Source: Rhizobiales bacterium NRL2 (GTDB lineage: Bacteria; Pseudomonadota; Alphaproteobacteria; Minwuiales; Minwuiaceae). From it: a stretch of DNA of 64,000 nt. Below, piece after piece: positions 21,827-30,395 of the stretch (position 1 is its first letter; every line of letters begins with the position of its first letter). A model generated the notes under the pieces. The model did no database searches. It was not told where the DNA came from and saw only the letters and a program-made list of their open reading frames with translations. The translations under genes and the position numbers were made by a program. The stretch covers positions 1,123,001-1,187,000 of the forward strand of contig CP016093.1 in NCBI GenBank assembly GCA_001664005.1, written 5' to 3'.

Positions 21827-22261
21827 TCAGCCCAGCTTCGCCAGCAGGTCGAGCAGGCGCCGCTGTTCGGCTGCGTTGAGCGGCCCCAGCGTCTCCTCGG
21901 TGATGATGCGCCCGGCCGCGATGGCCTCTGCAGCAACGCGCTGGCCTTCCGGCGTCAGCGCCACCAGCAGCCGCCGGCCGTCCGCGGGGTCGCGCCGTGT
22001 CTCCGCGAAGCCCCGCTCGCGCAGCCGGTCGATCACGCCCTTGATGGTCGCCGCGTCCATCGCCGTGCGTCGGCCCAGCAGGTTCTGGGAGGCGGGACCC
22101 AGTTCGCGCAGCTTCGCCATGGCCGCGAACTGCGTCGGCGTCAGTCCCGCGACCATGCGTTCGGCGAAGATGGCCGTGTGGCGCTGGGTCGCCTGACGCA
22201 GCCGGAATCCGACCTGGTCGTCCAGGCGGTAGTCGTCGGCCAGGGCCATGGTCTCGCTCAT
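21827..22261 (-). CDS. MarR-family transcriptional regulator
   Basis: A 144-residue winged-helix protein. TPTQFAAMAKLRELGPASQNLLGRRTAMDAATIKGVIDRLRERGF is the recognition region and RRDPADGRRLLVALTPEGQ the wing, followed by the C-terminal dimer helix. MarR proteins usually repress nearby catabolic genes and release DNA on binding an aromatic ligand. The gene lies inside the operon: its ATG overlaps the oxygenase stop by four bases (22258-22261), and hyuA begins four bases after its stop. Self-regulation through the inverted repeat at 29339-29352 is an inference. Confidence 0.88.
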   Translation of the reverse strand: MSETMALADDYRLDDQVGFRLRQATQRHTAIFAERMVAGLTPTQFAAMAKLRELGPASQNLLGRRTAMDAATIKGVIDRLRERGFAETRRDPADGRRLLVALTPEGQRVAAEAIAAGRIITEETLGPLNAAEQRRLLDLLAKLG

Positions 22262-23298
22262 TCCGCGGCCTCCGCGCTGTTCTGTTCCGCCGCCAGCATC
22301 TCGCCGACGATGCGGCGGTAGTGGTTGGAGCCGGCGTCGAGTGCCACGCGGACCGGCGCCCGGTCATATGGCTTCAACTCGTTGCGCTGGATCGCCTCCA
22401 GGATCGCCTTGTCCTCGGCGAAGGCGACGCGCAGCAGGTCGGATATCTTCTCGCCGGCCGCCGGCTCGTCCGTCGCGGTATTCCTGAGGTGCATCCAGCG
22501 GTCGATGGTCGTGGTCGCGTCGACCGGTGTCATGAAATGCAGAGCGAAGATCTGCACGCCCTCGCCGCGTCGGTCCTCGGTCAGTTCCAGGGTCGCGTCG
22601 GCGCTGCCGAAGTCGATCACGGCGATGCAGGGCGCGTGCAGGTAGTAATAATGCCACCGGTCGACATTGCCTTCGAAGCCGCCCCAGGCCTGGAAGAAGC
22701 CGATGGGCGGGCCGTTCCGGATCCAGCGCGAGATCTCGACCACCTCGCCCCGGCGGCGCGCCTTGAGCGGTACGTCCTCGCTCGCCGCGTTGCCGAGCGT
22801 CGTCGGGTGAACGAAGCTGACATGGGCCGGGTCGCAGAGATTGTCGGCGACGTTGAGATAGTTCGAGGCAATGCGGAGCGCGTCGCCCTGGACTGCCGCC
22901 CAGCCGGGATCGGAGAGCTGCGGCAGATCGAAGATGTCGGCGGGGTCGGCCAGCGCGGCGTCGCCCATCCAGATCCAGACGATGCCGTGACGCTCATGCG
23001 TCGGGAAGCGCCGGACCCAGGCCTGGGGCGGGATCGAGCGTTGACCGGGCACGCGGACGCAAGCTCCGTCCCGTCCGAACGTGAGGCCGTGATAGCCGCA
23101 CTGGATGGTGTCGCCGATCCGCTTGCCCATGGAGAGCGGCAGGGCGCGATGGGGGCAGCGGTCCTCGAAGGCGACGACCTCGCCATCCGCGGCGCGATAG
23201 AGCACGAGATCCTGTTCCAGGATCGTCGCTGTGGTGAAGTTCTCGCCGAATTCCGACGACCACCCGGCGACGTACCAGTGATTGTGGACATAGGTCAT
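22258..23298 (-). CDS. Rieske non-heme iron oxygenase, alpha subunit (VanA/Pdm type)
   Basis: A 346-residue aromatic-ring-hydroxylating or demethylating oxygenase. Rieske ligands are C48-x-H50 (CPHRALPLS) and C67-x2-H70 (CGYHGLTFG). The mononuclear iron motif is D152NLCDPAHVSFVH164, including the bridging Asp and facial His residues. Length and layout fit the VanA-like group. No ferredoxin reductase partner is in the operon, so electrons must come from elsewhere. The start at MTYVHNHWYVAGW overlaps the UPF0280 stop by four bases. The upstream extension (MGCCGCKQEESP) is rejected. Confidence 0.9.
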   Translation of the reverse strand: MTYVHNHWYVAGWSSEFGENFTTATILEQDLVLYRAADGEVVAFEDRCPHRALPLSMGKRIGDTIQCGYHGLTFGRDGACVRVPGQRSIPPQAWVRRFPTHERHGIVWIWMGDAALADPADIFDLPQLSDPGWAAVQGDALRIASNYLNVADNLCDPAHVSFVHPTTLGNAASEDVPLKARRRGEVVEISRWIRNGPPIGFFQAWGGFEGNVDRWHYYYLHAPCIAVIDFGSADATLELTEDRRGEGVQIFALHFMTPVDATTTIDRWMHLRNTATDEPAAGEKISDLLRVAFAEDKAILEAIQRNELKPYDRAPVRVALDAGSNHYRRIVGEMLAAEQNSAEAAE

Positions 23299-24281
23299 CG
23301 GGCTTTCCTCTTGTTTGCACCCGCAACAGCCCATTTCGCGTCATGCCCGCCTTGTGCGGGCATCCGGAATCTGAACCCGGGCTTGTCGCGAAAGTTCCGG
23401 GCAGTCGTCAGGCGCTTGACCGGACCCCCGCACAGGGCGGAGGTGGCGGCTTCGGTGTGCACCGAATGCCCGCGCAGCCATAGAGCCGCGGAACGGATCA
23501 CCCCCCGCCGGACCATGACCTCGGCGACGTCTCGGCCCGCCGCCAGCGCGGCTTCGATCTCGCGGCCTGACAGCCGGCCCACCTCCACGACCACGGGCCG
23601 TTCGCCGAGATCGCTGTCCGGGTCGATCCCGCGGGCGGGTGCGCGTTCGACCGCCGGGTGATCGGGCAGGTCGACTTCGTTGGCGATCAGGGTCGCCGCC
23701 GCATCCGCCGCCGCCGCACTCGGTGCCAGCACCGTCACGGAATCGGCGATGCCGAGGCTCAGGCTGCGCCCGTGGCGGCCGGAGGTGGCGATGCCGCCCA
23801 CGCCGTCCGCGGCCGTCAGCCGCGCCGTGCCCACCTGCCGGCCGTCGCGCGGGTCGGCGACGAGGCCGACGTCATAGATCTCGCCCGCCGCCAGCCAGAG
23901 CGCGATGTCGCCGCCATTGTTCACGTGAATGCGCCTGAGCGCCGGCGCAGCGTCCCGCATGACGGCCAGCACCTCGTCGGCAACCGAACCGGCGACCGCC
24001 GCCATGGGCGTGACGAAGACGTTTCCGTGCGGCGCGACCGCTTCGGCCATGCGCCGCGCAACCGGCCCCGCCGGCCAGGCGCCGTCTTCGAGCGGACGGC
24101 GCAGGACGGTCAGTTCCTCGACCAGTCCGGGAAGGATCGTCTCGAAACGGTCGCGTGCGGCGCGGTAGGCGTTGCGGACATCCGCCGTCTCCCCGTCCGC
24201 CCCGATGACGAGGTCGATGGGGCCGTGCTGCAGGTGCAGGCGGCGGCCGTCGGGCAGCATGGCGGCCTGGGGTCCGTTCAT
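23295..24281 (-). CDS. UPF0280 family protein (ApbE-like fold)
   Basis: A 328-residue protein of the UPF0280 family, recognised by LPDGRRLHLQHGPIDLVI, the HGNVFVTPMAAVAGSVADEVL segment, RIHVNNGGDIALWLA, GIATSGRHGRSLSLGIADSVTVLA and the C-terminal HSVHTEAATS. These ApbE-like motifs (V-NNGGDI, GIATSG) suggest flavin-related chemistry, but the function is not established. It is coupled by 4-bp overlaps both to the reductase upstream (24278-24281) and to the Rieske gene downstream (23295-23298), so it probably serves the reductase, perhaps as a flavin-insertion factor (inference). Confidence 0.82.
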   Translation of the reverse strand: MNGPQAAMLPDGRRLHLQHGPIDLVIGADGETADVRNAYRAARDRFETILPGLVEELTVLRRPLEDGAWPAGPVARRMAEAVAPHGNVFVTPMAAVAGSVADEVLAVMRDAAPALRRIHVNNGGDIALWLAAGEIYDVGLVADPRDGRQVGTARLTAADGVGGIATSGRHGRSLSLGIADSVTVLAPSAAAADAAATLIANEVDLPDHPAVERAPARGIDPDSDLGERPVVVEVGRLSGREIEAALAAGRDVAEVMVRRGVIRSAALWLRGHSVHTEAATSALCGGPVKRLTTARNFRDKPGFRFRMPAQGGHDAKWAVAGANKRKAR

Positions 24282-25714
24282 CGGCGGCGCCATTCGACGC
24301 GGTAGCCGCCGCGCCCGACCACCTCGTCCAGGCGTTTGACCTCTCCGCCATGGCCGCCGAGCTCCAGGTAGTCGTCCAGGCGCAGCGTGAACTCGATCGG
24401 TGCGACGATGGCCGGCGTCGGGACGTAGCCGAAGGAGTTCGCCGGCATTGCCGTCACGTCGACCATCACCGTGATGCCGCCGCCGGGCCAGCGATAGGCC
24501 GGCGCGCCGCCGCAGGTGACCCGCGTCAGCGCCTGCTGCACCGAGCGGGTGAGCCGCACGGGGTTCTCGGTGACGCCCGCGCGCAGCGAGCCGCCGGCGC
24601 CGCCCATGAACAGCACCGAGCAGAGCGCCGGCTCGCAGTTCTCCTCGATCAGTTCGACCGAGTGGCGGAGGCTTTCGGGCAGGTCGTGTTCGACGGGCTT
24701 CAGGTCCTCGTCGAGGGTGAAATAGGCCCATTGCTCGCCAGTGGTTGAAACCATGAGCATGGATTGACCCGGCTTCGCGAACTTCGGATTGAAGCCCTCG
24801 ATGATGGTCAACGGGTCGGTGACGTCCGTGCCGCCCCAGCCGGTGCCGGGCTCGGCCACCTGAAAATAGCGGCCGGGCGTCGACTTGCGGCCGCGGATGC
24901 GGATCCCCGTGTCTTCCCAGCCCAGCACCTTGCCGGCCTGGTGCTCGGAGATGACGCCGGTGATGTGGTCGTCGACCACGACCACTTCGTCCACCAGGCC
25001 GTGCCACTGCTTCGCGAACATGCCGATGGTGGCGGAGCCGCAGCCGACGCGCATGCGCTCCTCGGCGTGGCCGTTGACCACGGGCGGCCGGCCCGCCTGC
25101 ACCGTGACCTCGGCGCCGCCGTCGACGGTCATGTCGACCGCTTCGCCATTGCAGAGATCCATCAGCGTCCGGCAGGTGACGCGGCCTTCCATCTTGCCGC
25201 CGCCGGTCAGATGATGGACGCCGCCCAGCGAGAACATCTGGGAGCCGTACTCGCCGGTCGTGACATGGCCGACGGGCTCGCCGTCGACGCGGACAAGGTT
25301 CCGCTCCGGTCCCAGCCAGCGGTCGGTATCGATCTTCACCTTGGCGCCGCAATAGCTGAAGATTCCTTCGGTCACGACGGTGACCATGTCGACGCCCTCG
25401 GTCTCCTTCGCGACGATGAAGGGCGCGGGCTTGTAGTCCGGATAGGTCGTGCCCGCGCCGATGGCCGTGATCGTGGCGTCTTCCGTGCGGATGATCTCGC
25501 CGTCCCAGTCCTCGGCCCCGTCCAGGAAGGGCACGAACCGTCCGCCCTGGGCCTCGACATTGGAAACGATGGTCAGCGGATCGAGGCGGATCAGTTCCCC
25601 GTCCCTCACCGCATAGCGGTCGCAGGCGCCGGACTTGCCCTCGGCGATGAAACACATGACCGGACAGGCGTCGCAGCGGATCTTGCCGTCCTTCTTCACG
25701 ACCTGATCGTTCAT
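24278..25714 (-). CDS. 6-hydroxynicotinate reductase-like Fe-S protein
   Basis: A 478-residue protein. The N-terminal cluster C14-x2-C17-x3-C21-x9-C31 (KIRCDACPVMCFIAEGKSGACDRY) is followed by a large domain with SYCGAKVKIDTDRW, TTGEYGSQMFSLGGVHHLTGG, VGCGSATIGMFAKQW and a GGTDVTDPL segment. This matches proteins annotated as 6-hydroxynicotinate reductase, which partially reduce the pyridone ring in nicotinate fermentation. The start ATG at 25714 has GGGAGCG upstream. It lies 22 bp after the molybdenum dehydrogenase gene, the enzyme class that would supply its hydroxylated substrate. The real substrate is unproven. Confidence 0.72.
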   Translation of the reverse strand: MNDQVVKKDGKIRCDACPVMCFIAEGKSGACDRYAVRDGELIRLDPLTIVSNVEAQGGRFVPFLDGAEDWDGEIIRTEDATITAIGAGTTYPDYKPAPFIVAKETEGVDMVTVVTEGIFSYCGAKVKIDTDRWLGPERNLVRVDGEPVGHVTTGEYGSQMFSLGGVHHLTGGGKMEGRVTCRTLMDLCNGEAVDMTVDGGAEVTVQAGRPPVVNGHAEERMRVGCGSATIGMFAKQWHGLVDEVVVVDDHITGVISEHQAGKVLGWEDTGIRIRGRKSTPGRYFQVAEPGTGWGGTDVTDPLTIIEGFNPKFAKPGQSMLMVSTTGEQWAYFTLDEDLKPVEHDLPESLRHSVELIEENCEPALCSVLFMGGAGGSLRAGVTENPVRLTRSVQQALTRVTCGGAPAYRWPGGGITVMVDVTAMPANSFGYVPTPAIVAPIEFTLRLDDYLELGGHGGEVKRLDEVVGRGGYRVEWRRR

Positions 25715-25736
25715 CGTTGCGCTCCCGCCCGTTCCG

Positions 25737-28493
25737 TCATTTCCGTGCCTCACGGATGGCGGCGAGGACGCGCGGCGGCGTCGCGGGCGTGCGGCGGATG
25801 ACGGCCCCCGTGGCGTCGCGGATGGCGTTCAGGATCGCCGGCGCGGTCGGGATCAGCACGTGCTCGCCCAGCCCCTTGGCGCCGTAGGGACCTTCCGGGT
25901 CGGGCTCCTCGATGATGATGGATTTCACCGGGGGCATGTCGCCGATGGTGGGGATCAGATAGTCGTGCAGGTTCTCCGTGACGCCCGGCACGTATTCCTC
26001 CATCAGCGCCATGCCGAGACCCTGGGCGATGCCGCCCTCGATCTGCCCCTCCACCAGCACCGGATTGATCGCCCGGCCGACATCGTGTGCGGCGGTGATC
26101 CGGTCGGCCTTCACCGTGCCGAGAGTTGTGTCGACCGTCAGTTCCACGAGTTGCGCGCCATATCCGTAGACCGCGTAGGGGCTGCCCTGGCCGTTCTCGT
26201 CCAGCGGCGTGGTCGGCGGGTCGTAGCTTTCCTCGACCAGCATGACGAAGCCGGCCGCGTCGGCGGGCAGGGCCGCGAGGTCGAGATCGTGATCGACCTT
26301 CTTTTCGCGCAGGACGATGTGCCCGTCCTCGACGCGCAGCGCCGCTGCCTCGGAGACATTGGCGTGGCGCAGGATCGCCTGGCGCAGCGCCGCGCCCGCT
26401 GCCATGGCGGCCCGGCCGGAAACGAAGGTCTGGCGCGATGCCGAGGTCTTCCCGGCGTCCGGCGTCACCGAAGTGTCGCCGACGACGATCTGCACATTCC
26501 CGACCGGCAGGCCCAGGGCGTCAGCAAAGATTTGCGCGATGACCGTCGTGGCGCCCTGGCCGATGTCCACCGCGCCCTGATGCAGCACCACGGCGCCGTC
26601 GCGGGTGACGCCGGCCTTGATGGTCGAGGGGTTGGGCAGGGCGGTGTTGCCGCAGCCGTACCAGCAGGTGCCGAGCCCGACCCCGCGGCGGAAGGGCGCA
26701 GCCGCATGTTCGGTGTTGAAAGCCGCCGCCTCCCGCTTCGCCCGCGCCCAGTCGTCGCGCAGGGCCTCCAGGCAGGGGCCTATGCCGACCCCGCTTTCGA
26801 AGCGCTGACCGGTCACCGTCGGGTCGCCGTTCGCGAGCGCATTCCGGATGCGGAATTCCAGCCGGTCGATTCCGCAGGCGTCGGCCAGACGGTCGTAGAG
26901 GCATTCCTGTGCGATTGCGGCCTGCGGCACGCCGAAGCCGCGGAAGGCGCCGCCCACGGGGTTGTTGGTATGCACTGCCACTGTCCGCGCGCGGTAGTTG
27001 GGTGTGAGATAGGGCCCGGAGGCGTGGACGGGCACGCGGTTCGCCACCGTCGGCCCCCACGAGGCATAGGCGCCGGTATCGAAGACGCCGTCGAAGCCGA
27101 GCCCGGTGATCCGGCCGTCCGCGTCGGCGCCGATCGCCACCTCCATCTCGGCGGGGTGCCGCTTGGTCGTGGAGGCCATGGACTCGGGTCGGGTGTAGGC
27201 GATGCGCGCCGGCCGGCCCAGCCGCAGGGCGGCAAGGGCCAGGATCGGCTGCACGGAAATGTCCAGCTTCGAACCGAAGCCGCCGCCGACGCCGGTCGGC
27301 ACGATGATCACCTGTTCCTCGGGCAGTCCGAGGATCGCCGCAACCGCCTCGCGGTCCATGTGCGGCGCCTGGGTGCAGGCGTGGATGACGACCTTCTCGC
27401 CATCCATCCGGGCGAACCCGGCCTCCGGCTCGATATAGGCATGCTCGACGAAGCCGGTGCGGAAGCTGTCCCGGACGACATGGGCGGCGCCGGCGAGGGC
27501 GCTCTCCACGTCGCCGCGCTCCACGAAGCCCTTGACGAGGATGTTGCCGGCGCGGTCTCGATGGACCTTCGCGGCGTTTGTGGCCCGGGCGGAGGCCGGA
27601 TCGAGCAGGGGTTCGAGTTCTTCCCACTCGACGGGGAAATCGGCCGGATCCAGCGCCTGCACGGCGTCGCGCTCGCCGACGACGGCGGCGACGGCTTCGC
27701 CCCGGAAGCGCGCCTGCCCGTTCGTCGCGAAAACCGGCTGGTCGGCGAAGGGCGGGATCACGCCGAAGCGGTTCTCGCCCGGAATGTCGTCCGCCGTGAA
27801 AACCCGCCTCAGTCCCGGGTTGGCCAGCAGGAAGCCGTCCAGATCGCCGAATCGGAAGCGCGCGCGGTGGTGTGGCGAGCGGATGATGCGGATCAGCAGG
27901 GCGTCGCCGGGGGCCGCGTCATCGCCGAACTGTTCGCGGCCCAGCACCTTGGGGGCGCCGTCGAGACGCGGGATGGCGCGGCCGACGGAGGAGCCGTCGT
28001 GCCGGACGGCCGGCGGCGCGGCGTCGAGGACGGCGTCGATGATCTTGCGGTAGCCGGTGCAACGGCAGAGCACGCCGCCCAGCGCGTCCATCGCTTCGGC
28101 CTCGGTGGGCGACGGGTTGGCTCGGAGCAGCGCCGCCGCGCTCATCAGCATGCCCGGCGTGCAGATGCCGCACTGGGCCGCCCCATGGTCGAGAAAGGCG
28201 CGCTGCAACCGGTTCATGCCGCCGTCGCCGGCGAGGCCCTCGACCGTCTCCACCCGGCGGCCGTCGACCTGTCCCAGCGCGGTCATGCAGGCGCAGACGG
28301 GCTCGCCGTCGAGCAGCACGGTGCAAGCGCCGCAGTCGCCGGCGTCGCAGCCGACCTTGGTGCCCGTCAGGCCCAGCCGTTCGCGCAGGGCCTCGGTCAG
28401 GCGGGTGGCGGGATGGTCCGGCAGTTCCACTGCGCGGCCGTTGACCCGGAACCGCGTGACCTCGCTGGTATCGACGGTGCTGGCGACGCTCAT
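25737..28493 (-). CDS. Xanthine-dehydrogenase-family hydroxylase, fused [2Fe-2S] and molybdopterin domains
   Basis: A 918-residue fusion. Residues 1-165 form the small subunit with two [2Fe-2S] sites: C49, C54, C57, C69 and C108, C111, C143, C145 (GCDAGDCGACTVLL; CGICTPGM; CRCTGY). Residues 180-918 are the molybdopterin subunit, with VGGGFGSKLDISVQ, GGAFRGFGVPQAA, IGQGATTVIAQI and the active-site Glu in GPYGAKGLGEHVL. Such enzymes hydroxylate N-heterocycles (nicotinate, purines, quinoline) or oxidise aldehydes with water. Separate subunits are more common. It overlaps the FAD-subunit stop by four bases. Confidence 0.9.
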   Translation of the reverse strand: MSVASTVDTSEVTRFRVNGRAVELPDHPATRLTEALRERLGLTGTKVGCDAGDCGACTVLLDGEPVCACMTALGQVDGRRVETVEGLAGDGGMNRLQRAFLDHGAAQCGICTPGMLMSAAALLRANPSPTEAEAMDALGGVLCRCTGYRKIIDAVLDAAPPAVRHDGSSVGRAIPRLDGAPKVLGREQFGDDAAPGDALLIRIIRSPHHRARFRFGDLDGFLLANPGLRRVFTADDIPGENRFGVIPPFADQPVFATNGQARFRGEAVAAVVGERDAVQALDPADFPVEWEELEPLLDPASARATNAAKVHRDRAGNILVKGFVERGDVESALAGAAHVVRDSFRTGFVEHAYIEPEAGFARMDGEKVVIHACTQAPHMDREAVAAILGLPEEQVIIVPTGVGGGFGSKLDISVQPILALAALRLGRPARIAYTRPESMASTTKRHPAEMEVAIGADADGRITGLGFDGVFDTGAYASWGPTVANRVPVHASGPYLTPNYRARTVAVHTNNPVGGAFRGFGVPQAAIAQECLYDRLADACGIDRLEFRIRNALANGDPTVTGQRFESGVGIGPCLEALRDDWARAKREAAAFNTEHAAAPFRRGVGLGTCWYGCGNTALPNPSTIKAGVTRDGAVVLHQGAVDIGQGATTVIAQIFADALGLPVGNVQIVVGDTSVTPDAGKTSASRQTFVSGRAAMAAGAALRQAILRHANVSEAAALRVEDGHIVLREKKVDHDLDLAALPADAAGFVMLVEESYDPPTTPLDENGQGSPYAVYGYGAQLVELTVDTTLGTVKADRITAAHDVGRAINPVLVEGQIEGGIAQGLGMALMEEYVPGVTENLHDYLIPTIGDMPPVKSIIIEEPDPEGPYGAKGLGEHVLIPTAPAILNAIRDATGAVIRRTPATPPRVLAAIREARK

Positions 28494-29320
28494 GCCGAGC
28501 CTCCCAGGCAGGCGACAGCACGGCGCACCGCTTCTGCTGCGGCAATCCGGCGATAGGGGGCGTCGGCGCGGACGTCGTCGATCGGGCTCAACGCTTCGAG
28601 ATGCACCGGCGTCGGCCAGTCGCCCGGCAGCGTTCTGACCAGCATGTCGCGCTCCAGCGCCGGCAGGCGCTGCGCGACCTCGGAGCAGGCGCCGACCGAG
28701 ATCGCGGCATCGGTCAGATCATCGCCGTTGCGCGCCAGCCGCGCCGCGACCATGACGATGGAGATGACCAGATACCTGCGCGCGCCGAGCTTGAGAAACG
28801 TCGAGCGGCCTGTCGCCGCCTGCCGGGGCACGTGGACGGCGACCAGCAGTTCATCGGCGCGGCGCGCGGTACGGCGGTTGCCGTGAATGAATTCGGCCAG
28901 CGGCATGCGGCGGCGCCCGGCCGCCGAAGCCAGTTCCACCTCGGCGTCGAGGATCAGCAGCGGCGGCACGCCGTCGGCGGCGGGGGAGGCGTTGCAGAGA
29001 TTGCCGGCGACGGTGCCGGCGTTCTGGACCTGCACCGAGCCCACCTCGCGCGCGGCGAGCTTCAGGGCGTCGAAGGCCGGCGGCAGGTCTGCGCGCAGAA
29101 TGTCGGTCCAGGTGGTCAGCGCGCCGATGCGGAAGCCTTCCGCCGTCGTCTCGATGCCGCGCAGGCCGCGGATCGCCGTGACGTCCATGACCGATTCCGA
29201 GACCGCTCGGCCGACGCGCGCGGGGTAGAAGTCGGTGCCGCCCGCCAGGACCGTCCAGACGCCGCCTGACAGGCGCTCCAGCGCTTCCTCCAGTCCGGCG
29301 GGTCTGACGAATTCCGGCAT
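28490..29320 (-). CDS. FAD-binding (CoxM-type) subunit of molybdenum hydroxylase
   Basis: A 276-residue medium subunit. It opens MPEFVRPAGLEEALERL and has the FAD-binding VLAGGTDFYP motif; AGTVAGNLCNASPAADGVPPLL follows the second flavin motif (here GN-CNASPA). It passes electrons from the [2Fe-2S] centres of the fused partner to an acceptor. First gene of the operon: an upstream TTG frame (from 29350) runs into the operator-like repeat, so the ATG at 29320 is preferred. Its stop overlaps the start of the dehydrogenase gene (28490-28493). Confidence 0.9.
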   Translation of the reverse strand: MPEFVRPAGLEEALERLSGGVWTVLAGGTDFYPARVGRAVSESVMDVTAIRGLRGIETTAEGFRIGALTTWTDILRADLPPAFDALKLAAREVGSVQVQNAGTVAGNLCNASPAADGVPPLLILDAEVELASAAGRRRMPLAEFIHGNRRTARRADELLVAVHVPRQAATGRSTFLKLGARRYLVISIVMVAARLARNGDDLTDAAISVGACSEVAQRLPALERDMLVRTLPGDWPTPVHLEALSPIDDVRADAPYRRIAAAEAVRRAVACLGGSA

Positions 29321-29338
29321 CCGGCGGGTCCCAAATTC

Positions 29339-29352
29339 GTTTGTGTACAAAC
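29339..29352. promoter_or_regulatory. Operator-like inverted repeat before the catabolic operon
   Basis: GTTTGT-GT-ACAAAC is a perfect 6-2-6 inverted repeat (TTGTnnACAA core), 18 bp upstream of the first ATG. Just upstream on the minus strand is a possible -10 (TAGCAT, 29359-29354) with a weak TTGCGT 18 bp before it, so the repeat would cover the transcription start. TTGTnnACAA palindromes are typical targets of GntR/FCD and some MarR repressors. The internal MarR protein is the obvious candidate (inference). Confidence 0.55.
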
Positions 29353-29408
29353 AATGCTAATCGGGCCCCGCCAGCGGACGCAACCGGATTTCGCAACGTC
29401 AATCCGGT

Positions 29409-30338
29409 TCAGACGGACTGTTCGCCGTAATAGAGGGTCATGGCGTGCTTCGCTTCGGCGAAGAACAGCCAGCGTTCGACCATCAGACCGGCGATCGTCA
29501 GCAACGCCGCCAGCCAGACCGCGGCATGCGGCAGACCGGCCAGCACGCCGCCGATGATCGCCCCGGGCAGGACGCCGCCCACCGCGACGGCAAGGATACG
29601 CAGCTTCATGGCGTGGCGGCGCGCGACGCGGAAGCCCATTTCCGACGTCAGCCAGTTTTCGGTGACGTGGGGCCGTTCGAACAGGCGAACGTCGTCATGG
29701 TCCCCGAGGCCCGTGGCCGAGCCCACCGTCGCCGTGGGTTCCAGACGGTCGACGCGGGACCAGATCACGGCCTTGAAGTACCAGGCCACGAACAGGAAGA
29801 AGAGAGCCACGCCATAGGCCATGTTCGACGACGGTCCGGCGGCGGCGAGTGCGATCAGACCGCCGGAAGTTGCGGCGAAGATCAGGAACATCAGGCTGGT
29901 CGGCTGTGTCGACCAGGCCGGCACCGCCTTCAGCGACTGGTAGATCATGCCGGTGGCGCGGACCGTGGCGAAGCAGAGCAGGGCAACGGCGATGCCCGAA
30001 ATGCGCCACGCGCCGAAGCCTTCATGAGCCTGGATCGGCTGCAGCAGGTGGCCGACGATCACGATGAAGGCCAGCACCATGGTGGCGAGGGCGAAGACGC
30101 CTTCCCGGCTCAGCCAGCTCGTCCGCCACTGGCTGAGCGAATAGCGCGCGCGCCAGGGCGACTGCAGGTGCAGCACCGAGCCGCCCAGCCCGATGCCGGC
30201 CAGCACGAAACCCAGGATCATCGTGATGTCGAAGCCCAGTACGCCCAGGTAACTCACCAGCAGCGTCGCGGCCGCCATGGCTCCGAAGCCGGCGCCCGAC
30301 AGCACGGTGAAAACGATGATGGAGAAGGCAGGGTACAT
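29409..30338 (-). CDS. soeC: Sulfite dehydrogenase membrane subunit SoeC (DmsC family)
   Basis: A 309-residue polytopic protein with about eight membrane segments, starting MYPAFSIIVFTVLSGAGFG as DmsC/SoeC anchors do. GLGGSVLHLQSPWRARYSLSQWRTSWLSREG is the conserved quinol-site region of the DmsC family. It would anchor the SoeAB catalytic pair on the cytoplasmic side and pass sulfite electrons to quinone. It follows soeB by 57 bp on the same strand. Alternative: the anchor of another DMSO-reductase-type enzyme. Confidence 0.78.
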   Translation of the reverse strand: MYPAFSIIVFTVLSGAGFGAMAAATLLVSYLGVLGFDITMILGFVLAGIGLGGSVLHLQSPWRARYSLSQWRTSWLSREGVFALATMVLAFIVIVGHLLQPIQAHEGFGAWRISGIAVALLCFATVRATGMIYQSLKAVPAWSTQPTSLMFLIFAATSGGLIALAAAGPSSNMAYGVALFFLFVAWYFKAVIWSRVDRLEPTATVGSATGLGDHDDVRLFERPHVTENWLTSEMGFRVARRHAMKLRILAVAVGGVLPGAIIGGVLAGLPHAAVWLAALLTIAGLMVERWLFFAEAKHAMTLYYGEQSV

Positions 30339-30395
30339 GTCACGCAGTCCGATACAGTCTCAGGCGGCAAGCTTTGCCCCGGAAACACATGGATG

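Noticed and set aside
19750-21879. 709-codon plus-strand frame opposite hyuA
   Set aside because: It mirrors the whole hyuA gene, has no domain and has biased composition; hyuA is clearly the real gene.
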